Source: Yinghuangia soli (GTDB lineage Bacteria > Actinomycetota > Actinomycetes > Streptomycetales > Streptomycetaceae). From it: a stretch of DNA of 64,000 nt. Both the position numbers and the translations under genes were made by a program. The stretch is from the NCBI RefSeq assembly GCF_021502675.1, contig NZ_JAKFHA010000024.1, positions 62,001 through 126,000 on the forward strand, in the 5' to 3' direction. This document shows, piece after piece, positions 50,188 through 58,858 of this stretch. Positions within the stretch are counted from its first letter, which is position 1. The number at the start of each line of letters is the position of its first letter. The notes beneath the pieces were generated by a model, which saw only the letters and a program-made list of their open reading frames with translations, did no database searches and was not told the DNA's origin.

Positions 50188-50968
50188 TGCGGTCTCCCTT
50201 TTCGTGTGCGTCGGTCGACGGGCCGTGGACGAGGAGCGCGCGCAGGCGGTCGGTCTCCTCGTCGCCGAGCAGCCGCGACACCTGGGCCCACACCGGGTCG
50301 ACGTCGCGGCTGAACAGCAGGCGGCGCAGCGCCCTGTCGCGCTCCGGCAGGTCGGTGCCGGCGAGTGTGCCGGCCACGGCCTTGGGCACGCCGTCGGCGG
50401 CCAGGGCGAGCCAGTGGTCGAGGTAGGCGTGGACTGGCCCGTCGATGGCGCGGAATGCTTCCTCGCTCGCGCGGTGGACCAGCATCCACGGCGACATGAG
50501 CGCGCGCTGCCGCGGGCCGATGGCGGCCTCGGTGAGCCCCGGCAGCGCTCGGGCGCCGAGGTACGTCTCGGTCAAGGGCCCGTAGACGGCGTCCATGTAG
50601 TCGAGATGGACGGCCAAGTCGGCGCGCTGGACGAGGTCGAGGTGGAAGGCGTAGGCGTCGCCGGTGGCCACGGAGTCGAGCGTGAAGTGCGGGAGGCAGG
50701 ACTGCGCCGGCCCGAAGGCGAACACCATGTGGCTGTCCAGGCCGATGGCGGGCACGGTCAGCGCGATGTACACCGCGTGCGCCACCGCCTCCCCCTCGAA
50801 CACCCTGAGGCGTCCGGCCGGATGCCCCGCCGTGGTGGCGAGCACGGTCGCGGAGGTCTCGATGAGGTCGGAGGCGGCGACGAGCTTCGCGACCACGTCC
50901 TCGCACAGCGCAGCCGACAGACTGCGGTTCCCGGTCGGGGCGGCACCGCGGGCGGCCGTTTCGGTCAC
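50174..50968 (-). CDS. RCCR-like (red chlorophyll catabolite reductase family) protein, copy 1
   Basis: 264 residues from GTG at 50968, overlapping the Rieske oxygenase stop as GTGA. Residues 108-127 (FHLDLVQRADLAVHLDYMDA) follow the plant RCCR pattern of LDL-x-x-R-x-DL-x-x-x-x-DY. A later MSPWMLVHRASEEAFRAID (158-176) matches the SP-x-x-x-V-R-x-A segment. The first 50 residues are unrelated. RCCR proteins share the ferredoxin-dependent bilin reductase fold and reduce an open-chain chlorophyll catabolite. The direct coupling to a PAO-type oxygenase gene mirrors the plant PAO-RCCR partnership. Confidence 0.65.
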   Translation of the reverse strand: MTETAARGAAPTGNRSLSAALCEDVVAKLVAASDLIETSATVLATTAGHPAGRLRVFEGEAVAHAVYIALTVPAIGLDSHMVFAFGPAQSCLPHFTLDSVATGDAYAFHLDLVQRADLAVHLDYMDAVYGPLTETYLGARALPGLTEAAIGPRQRALMSPWMLVHRASEEAFRAIDGPVHAYLDHWLALAADGVPKAVAGTLAGTDLPERDRALRRLLFSRDVDPVWAQVSRLLGDEETDRLRALLVHGPSTDAHEKGDRSDVL

Positions 50969-52167
50969 GCGGAGTCCTTTCCTGCGAAGTCAGCGGTGGT
51001 CAAAGTGCTTTCGTTGTCGGGGGAAGCCGTCGGAACGGCGTCGCGGCTCTTCTGCGCCCACGCCCGGGCGAGCTCGGGGACGTTGCGCCGGCCGGGCGAG
51101 GCGATGACGACCGCGTCGCGCCCCGTCGCGCCGCCGTCGATGGTGTCCGCGGGTCCGACCAGCCAGCCGAGGTCGGCCAGTTGCCGGCGCCGCCGCCGGT
51201 AGGCGACCGACACCAGGTCGGACTTCAGGTGCAGTTCGGCGCCCAGGTCGGCGGGGAGAAGTTCGGGGCGGACGGCATCCACCACCGGCGCGTCCTGTCC
51301 GAAGATCTTCAGGACCCGCTTGCGCGCGTTCGCGTCCGCCCAGCTGCCGGTGAAGAAGTCGCGCAGCGCGACCCATTTGACGAGGGTGGTGTTCGCGTCG
51401 ACGGGAATGTTCGTGTCGTAGATGATCATGTTGCCGAGCGGCAGCCGGACGTGGAGTTTGATCATGTTCGGCAACATCCAGCCGGCGCTCACGGTCACCG
51501 GCGGCCGCTCGGCGAGCGATCCGGAGGTGCGGTACAGGCGGGACCACAGACCCTTGGCCGCCGGGGGGTGGAGCCGCACGGTGGCGAAGGCGCTCCACTC
51601 GGTCTCGTCGAGCGCGTAGTCCTCCACCTCGGGGCGTTCCGGGTTGCCGAAGGAGCCGGCGTGCACGAAGGGCGTGTGCGCGATGTCGCAGCCGTTTTCG
51701 AGGATGCGCTCGTAGTTGCTGTGCCATAGGTACTCGCCGGTGACTGCCCGGAACGTGCCGCCGTCCTGGACGAGATCGCCGAACTCGGGCCATTCGGGGA
51801 TGGGCGGCCGGTCGGCCTCGGGGAGGTCGCCCAGGTACACCCACACGAATCCGTAGCGTTCCTCCACGGGGTAGGCGTCCACCCGCGCCTTGGGCGGAAT
51901 GGCCCTGCCAGGCGGATTGGCCGGGATCCTGAGGCAGCCACCGTCGGCACCGAACCGCCATCCGTGGTAAGGGCATTCGATGGTCTCGCCGACCACGGTG
52001 CCGCCCGACAGTGCGGCACCGCGGTGTGCGCAAAGGTCCGACAGGCAGGCGACGCGGCCCGCGGCTGTGCGGTACAAGACGAGGCGCTGGCCCAGGCACA
52101 CCACCTGGACCGGGGTGCGGCCGACGCGCTCGGTGAACTCGACGGCATACCAGAAGTTCTTGAACAT
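50965..52167 (-). CDS. Rieske non-haem iron oxygenase, pheophorbide a oxygenase/vanillate demethylase type
   Basis: 400 residues; ATG at 52167 with AGGAG 5 bases upstream. The Rieske cluster motif is C-A-H-R-G (Cys46, His48) and C-P-Y-H-G-W (Cys65, His68). The mononuclear iron site follows in NGCDIAHTPFVHAG (Asp161, His164, His169). It is a single-component oxygenase like PAO, LLS1, vanillate O-demethylase and related enzymes, needing a reductase that is not in the operon. The PAO-specific C-terminal C-x-x-C is not present, so the assignment within the group rests on context: RCCR-like genes on both sides. Confidence 0.9.
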   Translation of the reverse strand: MFKNFWYAVEFTERVGRTPVQVVCLGQRLVLYRTAAGRVACLSDLCAHRGAALSGGTVVGETIECPYHGWRFGADGGCLRIPANPPGRAIPPKARVDAYPVEERYGFVWVYLGDLPEADRPPIPEWPEFGDLVQDGGTFRAVTGEYLWHSNYERILENGCDIAHTPFVHAGSFGNPERPEVEDYALDETEWSAFATVRLHPPAAKGLWSRLYRTSGSLAERPPVTVSAGWMLPNMIKLHVRLPLGNMIIYDTNIPVDANTTLVKWVALRDFFTGSWADANARKRVLKIFGQDAPVVDAVRPELLPADLGAELHLKSDLVSVAYRRRRRQLADLGWLVGPADTIDGGATGRDAVVIASPGRRNVPELARAWAQKSRDAVPTASPDNESTLTTADFAGKDSA

Positions 52168-52208
52168 CCGTGCTCCTGCCGGTTCTCGTGCCCGTTTCCG
52201 CAGCGGCG

Positions 52209-53207
52209 TCAGCGCCTGCGGAAGCGAGCGCCGTTCGGATACGTGCCGTGCTTTTCGGAGGGGTAGAGGCGGTCGCGCGCCGACGGATCGTCCGCAAGGT
52301 GGGCCGCACAGAAGTCGGCGACGACGTCGGCGACGGCTTCGTGGTACGCGGTGTCGAATGCTCCGTCTTCGAGGAACGACCGCGCCGAGGTCGGGTCCAG
52401 CGGATGGGCGAGGGCGAAGTGCCCGGCGTCGGGGAAGACGACGAGGAGGTGCTGCCCGTCGCCGTCCGGAAGCGCCTCGTCGAAGGTGCGGGCGACCGGG
52501 TCCTCCGCTGCCTTTCCGTCCGCACTGTCGCCGTAGCGGTCGGCGCTGGCCGCGATGACACCGTCTCTGCCCCCGGCCGCCAGCAGCACCGGCGCGCCCG
52601 GCCGGACGTCCAGGTACGTGCCGGCCGGCCAGCCGAGCATGGTGGCGGCGCGGGTGTGCGCGCCGTAGGCGAAGACCGCGCACGTGCCGGGCAGGAATCC
52701 GGCGGACTGGAGGGCGAGCGTGCCGCCGGCCGAGTGTCCGCCCCAGGCGATGCGGCCGAGGTCCAGGAGCCCGGCAAGGGGGGTGCCGCTCTCCGGTGCG
52801 GCGATGTCCGACAGTGCCTTCAGGAGGGCAGCCGGCAACGGGGTCGTGGCCCCCTCTCCGTAGCCCCCGGGGACGACCGCGGTGACATCGATCCCCGGCC
52901 CCGTGGCGACTGCGCCATCGGGCAGGACGGAGACGAAGTCGCAGGTGACCGCGACCAGTCCGGCTTGGCAGAGACGCACGGCCAAGTGCCGGTAGGAGTC
53001 CTGGCCGACGTTGACGCCGGAAAGGACGACGGCGACGGGATAGCGGCGGGCGGCACGTACCGCGGGTACCGTCCCGGTGAGCCGTTCGTGGTCCGTACCG
53101 GAGCGTCGCGCCGGGTAATACACCCGCAGGTGTGCCGTGTCGTAGGGCGCTTCGTTCCCCGGTACTCGTATGGCCCACCACAGGGAACGCACCTCTGCAC
53201 GGGTCAC
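52209..53207 (-). CDS. Alpha/beta hydrolase, chlorophyllase/dienelactone-hydrolase-like
   Basis: 332 residues from GTG at 53207, overlapping the second RCCR-like gene stop as GTGA. Core motifs: YPVAVVLSGVNVGQDSYRHL, QAGLVAVTCDFVSVLPDG, nucleophile elbow RIAWGGHSAGGTLAL, the acid region APVLLAAGGRDGV and catalytic His in VVFPDAGHFALAHP. It lacks a signal peptide. The arrangement resembles chlorophyllases and dienelactone-type hydrolases, although plant chlorophyllase has GHSRGG. In this operon it could remove phytol or a methyl ester from a chlorophyll derivative. Confidence 0.8.
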   Translation of the reverse strand: MTRAEVRSLWWAIRVPGNEAPYDTAHLRVYYPARRSGTDHERLTGTVPAVRAARRYPVAVVLSGVNVGQDSYRHLAVRLCQAGLVAVTCDFVSVLPDGAVATGPGIDVTAVVPGGYGEGATTPLPAALLKALSDIAAPESGTPLAGLLDLGRIAWGGHSAGGTLALQSAGFLPGTCAVFAYGAHTRAATMLGWPAGTYLDVRPGAPVLLAAGGRDGVIAASADRYGDSADGKAAEDPVARTFDEALPDGDGQHLLVVFPDAGHFALAHPLDPTSARSFLEDGAFDTAYHEAVADVVADFCAAHLADDPSARDRLYPSEKHGTYPNGARFRRR

Positions 53208-54013
53208 GCGCCCGGCCTCGGTATCTCGCGGTCGCCGCCCCACAGGGCGCGCACCAGCCGGTCCGTGGTCTCGGCGCCGAAGTAGCGCACGCCGAGGGCG
53301 TTGGCCGGGTCCCGTTCCGCGATGTTGCGCCGGATCTCCAGGTCGGTGGCGGCCAGCGCGGCCTGCTCGTCCTCCGGCACTTCGTCGGCCTCGTCGACCC
53401 ACTGCAGCCAGCGGTCGACGTGGGCGTGCGTCAGTTCCCTGACCAGTTCCAGGTAGTCGTCGGTGGTCGGCATCGAGTAGCAATAGGCGGTCGGCGACAG
53501 GCTGCCGCGGATGAACCCGGTGGGGCTGGTGAACCAGGCCAACTTGTCGTACTCCTGGCGGATCCGCAGCCAGTCCTTCTCCAGCGGCGCGTAGTAGCGG
53601 TCGTAGTAGTCGCCGTCGGCGAGCAGTTGGGTGCGCGGGACCGAGTCGACGAAGAACCAGCCCTCCGGCCAGACAAGCAGGGCGATGCCGAGGTGCGGTA
53701 CGCGGATCTGCGGACCGAGCCACACGGTCAGGTGGAGGTTGGCGAAGCTGGCGGTGGGGTTGCCGAGCCAGGAGTGGACCATCCAGTCGACCTCGGGTCC
53801 GGTGTAGGCCTGCAGGCTGCCGCCCGGCGATTCGGGCGGGTTGCCGAAGGTGGCCAGTTCGCGGGTGGACGGGTCGAGGGTCAGGGCGAAGCGGGCGTCG
53901 ATCTTGGCTTTCAGTTCGGCGAGCAGGGTCTGCCAGGCATGGAACGTCGGGGTGACGTCGACGACCGGGGAGTCGTCCAGCATGGACTCGACGTGGCGAA
54001 CCGTCTCCGTCAT
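53204..54013 (-). CDS. RCCR-like (red chlorophyll catabolite reductase family) protein, copy 2
   Basis: 269 residues; ATG at 54013 with AGGAAAGG 9 bases upstream. The match to plant RCCR is longer than in copy 1: VDWMVHSWLG (75-84) parallels VDF-x-x-GSWI, VPHLGIALLVWP precedes VPRTQLLADGDYYDRYY (125-141), and SPTGFIRGSLSPTA (163-176) parallels SP-x-x-FVR-x-x-x-SPTA. The helical end ELTHAHVDRWLQWVDE also fits. It is thus a likely bilin-reductase-fold enzyme. Two divergent copies in one operon may act on two substrates or as a heterodimer. Confidence 0.72.
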   Translation of the reverse strand: MTETVRHVESMLDDSPVVDVTPTFHAWQTLLAELKAKIDARFALTLDPSTRELATFGNPPESPGGSLQAYTGPEVDWMVHSWLGNPTASFANLHLTVWLGPQIRVPHLGIALLVWPEGWFFVDSVPRTQLLADGDYYDRYYAPLEKDWLRIRQEYDKLAWFTSPTGFIRGSLSPTAYCYSMPTTDDYLELVRELTHAHVDRWLQWVDEADEVPEDEQAALAATDLEIRRNIAERDPANALGVRYFGAETTDRLVRALWGGDREIPRPGA

Positions 54014-54072
54014 GGCGCGGTGCCTTTCCTGTGCGAGGTCGGCGGTGCGGTGCGGGATGGCGGGGTGCTGCT

Positions 54073-55809
54073 TTACGTCCGGTGCAGCGGGGGCGTGGCC
54101 GCGGACAGTACGCCGGCCAGTTGCCAGGGCCGGCCGTCGACGAGGTCGGTGCCCCGGGAGACCTGGCGGTTCGCCGCCAGCGCGGGGCGGATCTCGGCGG
54201 TGGTCGCCGGTCCGGTGGCGACCGTGATGTCGGGGTGGCTGATGCGGCCGGTGAAGGGGCCGTCCCAGGGCGTCCACAGGGTGAAGTCCGCCGGCAGGGA
54301 CAGCACGGCGCCCGCCGGTCCGCCGGGGTGGGCCGGCCGGCCGGCGGCGACCACGTTCAGCCGGTTCTCCGCGGCCCGCTCCGGCAGCCCGAGGGAGAGC
54401 TCCCATTCTTCGCACGGGGTGAAGGGCACGGCTACGATCTCGGCGCCGGCCAGGACGGCGAGCCGGAAGGCCTCCGGGTAGATGGTGTCGTCGCCGACGA
54501 CGATCGCGACGCGACCGAACGGCAGCTGCGCCACGGTGACGGCGTCGGCGTACCGGTCGGCCCAGGCGGCATGGCGGGCACAGGTGTGCAGTTGCTCCTG
54601 GCGGTGCACGATCCCGCGCGGTCCGAGGAGGTAACCGACGTGGGCGCGGCCGTCGGCGGACGGGAGGCTGCACACGGCGTAGGTCGTGCCGCCGTGCAGC
54701 GCGGCGCCGAGTGTCTTGAGCACGAACGCCGCTTCGGGGCCGCCCGGTTCGCGGTCCGCGCGGCCGTGCTCGCGGGTGAAGAGCTCGGGGAGGACTGCCA
54801 GGTCCACCGCATCGCGCACGGCGTCCCGCAACAGGCGGGCCGCGTCGTCCAGGGCTTCGTGTCCGCTGCCGTTCGGACACAGGACGCGCGCGAGGGCACG
54901 GTCGCTGCCGGGGGCGTCCCCGGTCGGTGCCGAGGGCGCGGCGATCGGGCCGTACAGCTCGGGCCGCCGGGCCGCGAGGACGTCGGTCCCGTCCGGGCGC
55001 TTCTTGTCGGTGGCGGTGCCGACATCGATGTCCGCGACGACGACCGCCTCGCCGGTGCGGGGGGCCGTGGCGACGACGGTGCCGTCCGGGGCCACGATGC
55101 GGCTTTCACCGGCACCGTGCAGCCACGCCACCGGGATGCCGAGCCCGGCCGCCACCGTCTCGGCCACCTCGTCGGGGACGAGGGGACCGACCTTGTTGGC
55201 GGCGACCACCCAGACCCGGTTCTCCGCCGCGCGGACCGGAACGTGCAGGGACGCCTCGTCGACGGCGAAGGAGTTGAGGCTGTTGAGCAGGATCTGCGCG
55301 CCGCGCACGGCCAGGCCGCGCGCGGTCTCGTTGTAGACGCCTTCGAGGCACGCGTACATACCGACCCGCCCGTACGGGGTGTCCAGCACCGGACCGAGTT
55401 CGTCCGCGGGGTCGAGGGCGTCGCGCTCGGCCCCCATGAGGACCTGCTTGTCCGCGCGGGCGAGCAGGGAGCCGTCGGGGCCGTGCAGCACTCCGGTTCC
55501 GGTGGTCCGCCGGTCGGGGTGGGCCCACGTCACGCCGGTCTTGAGGTAGACGCGGTGGCGTGCGGCCCGCTCGCCGAGCGCGGTCAGGAACTCGTCGCCC
55601 TCGCGGCAGGCCGCGAAGTGCGCGGCGGCCCGGTCGGTGTACCAGGAGAGGTGGTTGCAGAATTCCGGAAGGACGATGATCTTCGCCCCGGTCGCCGCAG
55701 CCTCGTCGATCATCCGCAGACACGTGGCAAGGTTCGCCGCACGGTCCGTGCCGACGGCGAACTGCACGGCGGCCACGCGGACCGTCTCCGCGCTCGTGTC
55801 CTCGCTCAA
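54073..55809 (-). CDS. Tandem nitrilase-fold protein, second domain degenerate
   Basis: 578 residues from TTG at 55809, which has AGGAG 5 bases upstream; earlier TTG and GTG starts exist at 55833 and 55815. Domain 1 (about 1-290) is complete: Glu in IIVLPEFCNHLSW, Lys in LLARADKQVLMG, Cys in RVGMYACLEGVYNE. Domain 2 (about 310-560) keeps Glu in LAVLPELFTREHG but has HRQEQLHT in place of the Lys motif and IVVGDDTIYPEAFR, Gly for Cys. So only the first half should hydrolyse an amide or nitrile, while the second may help assembly or binding. It is the first gene of the chlorophyll-type operon. Confidence 0.85.
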   Translation of the reverse strand: MSEDTSAETVRVAAVQFAVGTDRAANLATCLRMIDEAAATGAKIIVLPEFCNHLSWYTDRAAAHFAACREGDEFLTALGERAARHRVYLKTGVTWAHPDRRTTGTGVLHGPDGSLLARADKQVLMGAERDALDPADELGPVLDTPYGRVGMYACLEGVYNETARGLAVRGAQILLNSLNSFAVDEASLHVPVRAAENRVWVVAANKVGPLVPDEVAETVAAGLGIPVAWLHGAGESRIVAPDGTVVATAPRTGEAVVVADIDVGTATDKKRPDGTDVLAARRPELYGPIAAPSAPTGDAPGSDRALARVLCPNGSGHEALDDAARLLRDAVRDAVDLAVLPELFTREHGRADREPGGPEAAFVLKTLGAALHGGTTYAVCSLPSADGRAHVGYLLGPRGIVHRQEQLHTCARHAAWADRYADAVTVAQLPFGRVAIVVGDDTIYPEAFRLAVLAGAEIVAVPFTPCEEWELSLGLPERAAENRLNVVAAGRPAHPGGPAGAVLSLPADFTLWTPWDGPFTGRISHPDITVATGPATTAEIRPALAANRQVSRGTDLVDGRPWQLAGVLSAATPPLHRT

Positions 55810-55847
55810 TGCCACTCCTGACGTCCGTCGCAAGTGATTCCCCTAGC

Positions 55848-55861
55848 GGAACAGCGTTTCC
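55848..55861 (-). promoter_or_regulatory. Palindromic operator GGAACAGCGTTTCC (IclR-like box)
   Basis: Exact reverse complement of GGAAACGCTGTTCC at 10605-10618. It lies 39 bases upstream of the tandem nitrilase start and between it and the divergent Dabb gene, so one regulator could control both. Confidence 0.65.
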
Positions 55862-55921
55862 CAAACATACACTCGCGGGCACCGGCGCAACAGTCGTCGG
55901 CCGTTACGAGGAGGTGTCGGC

Positions 55922-56224
55922 GTGATATCCCATGTCGTCCTGATGCGCTTCATCGAACCGGCGGACGCGCTCCCCGCCCGCGACCTGCTGCAAGGCATGC
56001 ACGGCCGGGTGGCGGAGATCGCCTCGCTGACCGTGGACGTGGACCTGGCGGTGGCCGAGCAGGGTCCCGACCTGCCCCTCCCGCAGTTCCATTTGTGCCT
56101 GATCACCACGCACACGTCGCGCGAGGAACTGCGCGGCTACCAGGACCACCCGGTGCATCTGGAGGCGGCGGCGTGGCTGCGGCCCAGGCTTGCCGGACGC
56201 GCCGTCGTGGACAGCGCGGTCTGA
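55922..56224 (+). CDS. Dabb (stress-responsive A/B barrel) domain protein
   Basis: 100 residues from GTG at 55922 with GAGGAGG 8 bases upstream. MISHVVLMRFIEPADALPAR opens a dimeric alpha/beta barrel; DVDLAVAEQGPDLPL, LCLITTHTSREELRGYQDHP and HLEAAAWLRP complete the Dabb signature. Such small proteins bind or cyclise aromatic intermediates, and some are olivetolic-acid-cyclase-like. It is the only plus-strand gene between two minus-strand operons and shares the operator region of the first. Confidence 0.85.
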   Translation: MISHVVLMRFIEPADALPARDLLQGMHGRVAEIASLTVDVDLAVAEQGPDLPLPQFHLCLITTHTSREELRGYQDHPVHLEAAAWLRPRLAGRAVVDSAV

Positions 56225-56240
56225 CGGGTCGGCTGCCCGG

Positions 56241-57689
56241 TCAGGCGGGGTACGCGGTGGGAGGCGATCCGCTCCCGCCGGGCCGGAAGGCGGCCGGCGC
56301 ATGCACCACGCAGGTCTGGACGTACTCCGCCAGCCCCTCGTCACCGTACTCGCGTCCGTGGCCGCTGCGCTTGACTCCGCCGAACGGAGCGCGGAGCGAC
56401 ATCCCCGTGCGGTTGTGGGTGTTGACGAAGACGAACCCCGCCTCCAGCCGCGCGGCGACGGCGAACGCCCTGTCCTCGTCCGCGCTCCACACGGATGCGC
56501 CCAGCCCCAGGTCGCTCGCGTTCGCCCGGGCCACGGCCTCGTCCTCGTCCTCGTAGGCCAGCAGCGGGACCGTGGGACCGAACTGCTCCTCGGCGACCGC
56601 CGGGGCGTCGTCGTCCAGATCCAGCAGCAGTGTCGGGCGGACGAAGTAGCCGCGCGCCAGATCGGTTTCGGCGGACACCGAGCCCAGTTCCAGGACCCGG
56701 GCCCCGCGTGTCCGGGCGTCCTGGACCAGCGCGTCGACCCGGTCCCGCGCAGCCGCGGTCACCACCGGCCCGAGGGTCACCCCGGGGGCCAGCGGGTCGC
56801 CGATCCGCAGGACCCGGGCGGCGGCGGCCTGGTAGGCGTGCCGGATCTCGTCCAGCCGGGCCCGCGGTGCGTACACGCGCTTGGCAGCCATGCACACCTG
56901 GCCCGACGTCGCGAACGAGGCCATGACAAGGCGGTCCATGGCCGCATCGGAGAGATCCGCGTCCGGCAGCAGCAGCACCGGGTCGTTCCCGCCCAGTTCC
57001 AGCGTCGTGGGGCTCAATGCCCCGGCCGACGCGGCGGCGACGGCACAGGCCGCCGCTTCGCCGCCGGTGAAGGCGACCTTCCGGACGTCTCGGTGCCCGG
57101 CAAGGGCGAGCGTCGGCTCTGCGTGGCCGTGCACCACTCCGAGCAACCCCTCCGGGATGTGCTCCCCCAGCAATCCGACGGCCCGGTCGACGGCCAGCGG
57201 CGACAGGGGCGAGGGCTTGACGACCACGGCGTTGCCCGCGGCGAGCGCCGGAGCAATCTTGGTGAGCGCGAGGAGTACCGGGGCGTTCCACGGCGTGATC
57301 GCCGCCGTCACTCCGTAGGGGACGCGCCGCCGCAGCAGCCGGCCCGACGCGTCGTCGATCTCGCGATCGCGCAGCAGTGCCGGGGCGTTCGCGGCGTACC
57401 AGCGCAAGACCGTTGCCGCGAAACCGACTTCGCCTTGGGCGTCGGCCAGCACCTTTCCCGACTCCCGGGCCAGGAGCCGGCCGAGTTCGGCCCGCTCCGC
57501 GTCCAAGGCCTCCGCCGCGGCCGCCAGCGCTGCGCACCGGTCCTCCGCGGACCTCCGGGCCCAGGACCGCTGCGCGAGTCCGGCGCGCCGTACGGTCGCG
57601 TCCACGGCGCCCGCATCGGCAGCGGCGACCGAGCCGACGACTTCGTCGGACCGGGCGGGATTCTCCCGGACGACCTTCCCTGCGCTCAT
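56241..57689 (-). CDS. Aldehyde dehydrogenase
   Basis: 482 residues; ATG at 57689 overlaps the monooxygenase stop as ATGA. PYGVTAAITPWNAPVLLALT contains the oxyanion-hole Asn; GNAVVVKPSPLSPLAV, FTGGEAAACAVAAA, Glu in LELGGNDPVLL and nucleophile Cys in FATSGQVCMAAKRVY are in place. The cofactor loop FTGGEAA differs from the common FTGS. It resembles vanillin or succinate-semialdehyde dehydrogenases. Last gene of the flavin-dependent operon. Confidence 0.93.
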   Translation of the reverse strand: MSAGKVVRENPARSDEVVGSVAAADAGAVDATVRRAGLAQRSWARRSAEDRCAALAAAAEALDAERAELGRLLARESGKVLADAQGEVGFAATVLRWYAANAPALLRDREIDDASGRLLRRRVPYGVTAAITPWNAPVLLALTKIAPALAAGNAVVVKPSPLSPLAVDRAVGLLGEHIPEGLLGVVHGHAEPTLALAGHRDVRKVAFTGGEAAACAVAAASAGALSPTTLELGGNDPVLLLPDADLSDAAMDRLVMASFATSGQVCMAAKRVYAPRARLDEIRHAYQAAAARVLRIGDPLAPGVTLGPVVTAAARDRVDALVQDARTRGARVLELGSVSAETDLARGYFVRPTLLLDLDDDAPAVAEEQFGPTVPLLAYEDEDEAVARANASDLGLGASVWSADEDRAFAVAARLEAGFVFVNTHNRTGMSLRAPFGGVKRSGHGREYGDEGLAEYVQTCVVHAPAAFRPGGSGSPPTAYPA

Positions 57690-58858
57690 GCCGCCTCCGG
57701 CCGGAGCGAAGCGATCATCGAGGTCCGGAGCAGATGGCTGCGCGCGCGACGCGGGTCCGCGGCCAGTCCGCGCAGTTCGGCGCGATGCGCGGCCTGGGCG
57801 GCGGGGTCGTCGGCCCGCAACCGCTCCCAGTTGCGGTGCGACGCGGCACCGACGTAGTCCCGGGCGATGGCGCGGCGTTCGGCCGAGGCCGCGCTCAGCA
57901 CCGCGTCCGGGGCGCCGGCGGTCACCGCGGCGAGCGCAGTGCCGAGGTGCACCGCGTCGTGGATGCCGCTGTTCATGCCGAGCCCCCCGAGGGGGTTGTT
58001 GACGTGTGCCGCGTCCCCGGCCAGCAGGACGCGGCCGGCCCGGAAGTCGCGCACCACGCGCTGATGGACGCGGTACACGCTTGCGTCGCGGACATCCCAG
58101 TCCTGCCCGAAGTCGGCGACCGCGCGCAATCGGCGCTGGATGCCGTCCGGGTCCAGGACTGCCGCGTCGGGGACTCCGTCGGCGACCGGCATCAGAATCC
58201 GCCAGTGGTCCGGAGTCCGGAGCATGACCAGCCACTCGCGCGGGTCGAGTACGTAGGCGATCGAGGCCAAGTCAGCGAGATGGTCGCGCAGTTCGTCCGC
58301 GACGGAGCACACGAGGAAGCGCTCGGGATAGGTCGAGCCCTCGAATTCCAGCCCGAGGCTGCGGCGTACCGCGGAGTGTGCGCCGTCGGCGCCGATCAGC
58401 CAGGCGCCGCGCACGGTACGGCCGGACGCCAGGCGCACGTCGACGTGTCCGGCCGACGGATGCACCTCGGCCACGGACGCACCGAAGATCACCTCGCAGC
58501 CGGCGAGGAGTTCCAGCTCGGCGAGGAGCAGAGGCGTGAGCTTGTTCTGCTCGCATTGCAGCCGGTATGGGTACGGCGTCACGTCGGCGAGCAGGCCCAT
58601 GTCCAACTCCGCGACGACGCCTCCGGCGCGTTCCCGGTACTGGAAGACGGGTGCGCGCAGACCGAGTCGGTCGAGCCGCCCGTGCACGCCCAGCCCCGCC
58701 AGCATCTCCAGCGTCGGCGGATGGAACGTGGAGGCCCGCGACTCGGCCGCAAGGCCGCTGCCGGATTCGAACACCGTGACCGGTATCCCCCGCCTGGCAA
58801 GCGTGAGCGCCGCGGTCAGACCGACGGGTCCGGCTCCGGCGACCAGGACGCGGCTCAC
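57686..58858 (-). CDS. FAD-dependent aromatic-ring-type monooxygenase (PheA/UbiH family)
   Basis: 390 residues from GTG at 58858, overlapping the previous stop as GTGA. FAD motifs: VLVAGAGPVGLTAALTLARR, the mid motif LIGADGAHSAVRRSLGLEFE and the GD motif RVLLAGDAAHVNNPLGGLGM. The C-terminus is short, without the thioredoxin-like domain of phenol hydroxylases, so it belongs to the single-component group. It uses NAD(P)H to hydroxylate an aromatic or pyrrole-like substrate. It sits between two aldehyde dehydrogenase genes. Confidence 0.92.
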   Translation of the reverse strand: MSRVLVAGAGPVGLTAALTLARRGIPVTVFESGSGLAAESRASTFHPPTLEMLAGLGVHGRLDRLGLRAPVFQYRERAGGVVAELDMGLLADVTPYPYRLQCEQNKLTPLLLAELELLAGCEVIFGASVAEVHPSAGHVDVRLASGRTVRGAWLIGADGAHSAVRRSLGLEFEGSTYPERFLVCSVADELRDHLADLASIAYVLDPREWLVMLRTPDHWRILMPVADGVPDAAVLDPDGIQRRLRAVADFGQDWDVRDASVYRVHQRVVRDFRAGRVLLAGDAAHVNNPLGGLGMNSGIHDAVHLGTALAAVTAGAPDAVLSAASAERRAIARDYVGAASHRNWERLRADDPAAQAAHRAELRGLAADPRRARSHLLRTSMIASLRPEAA

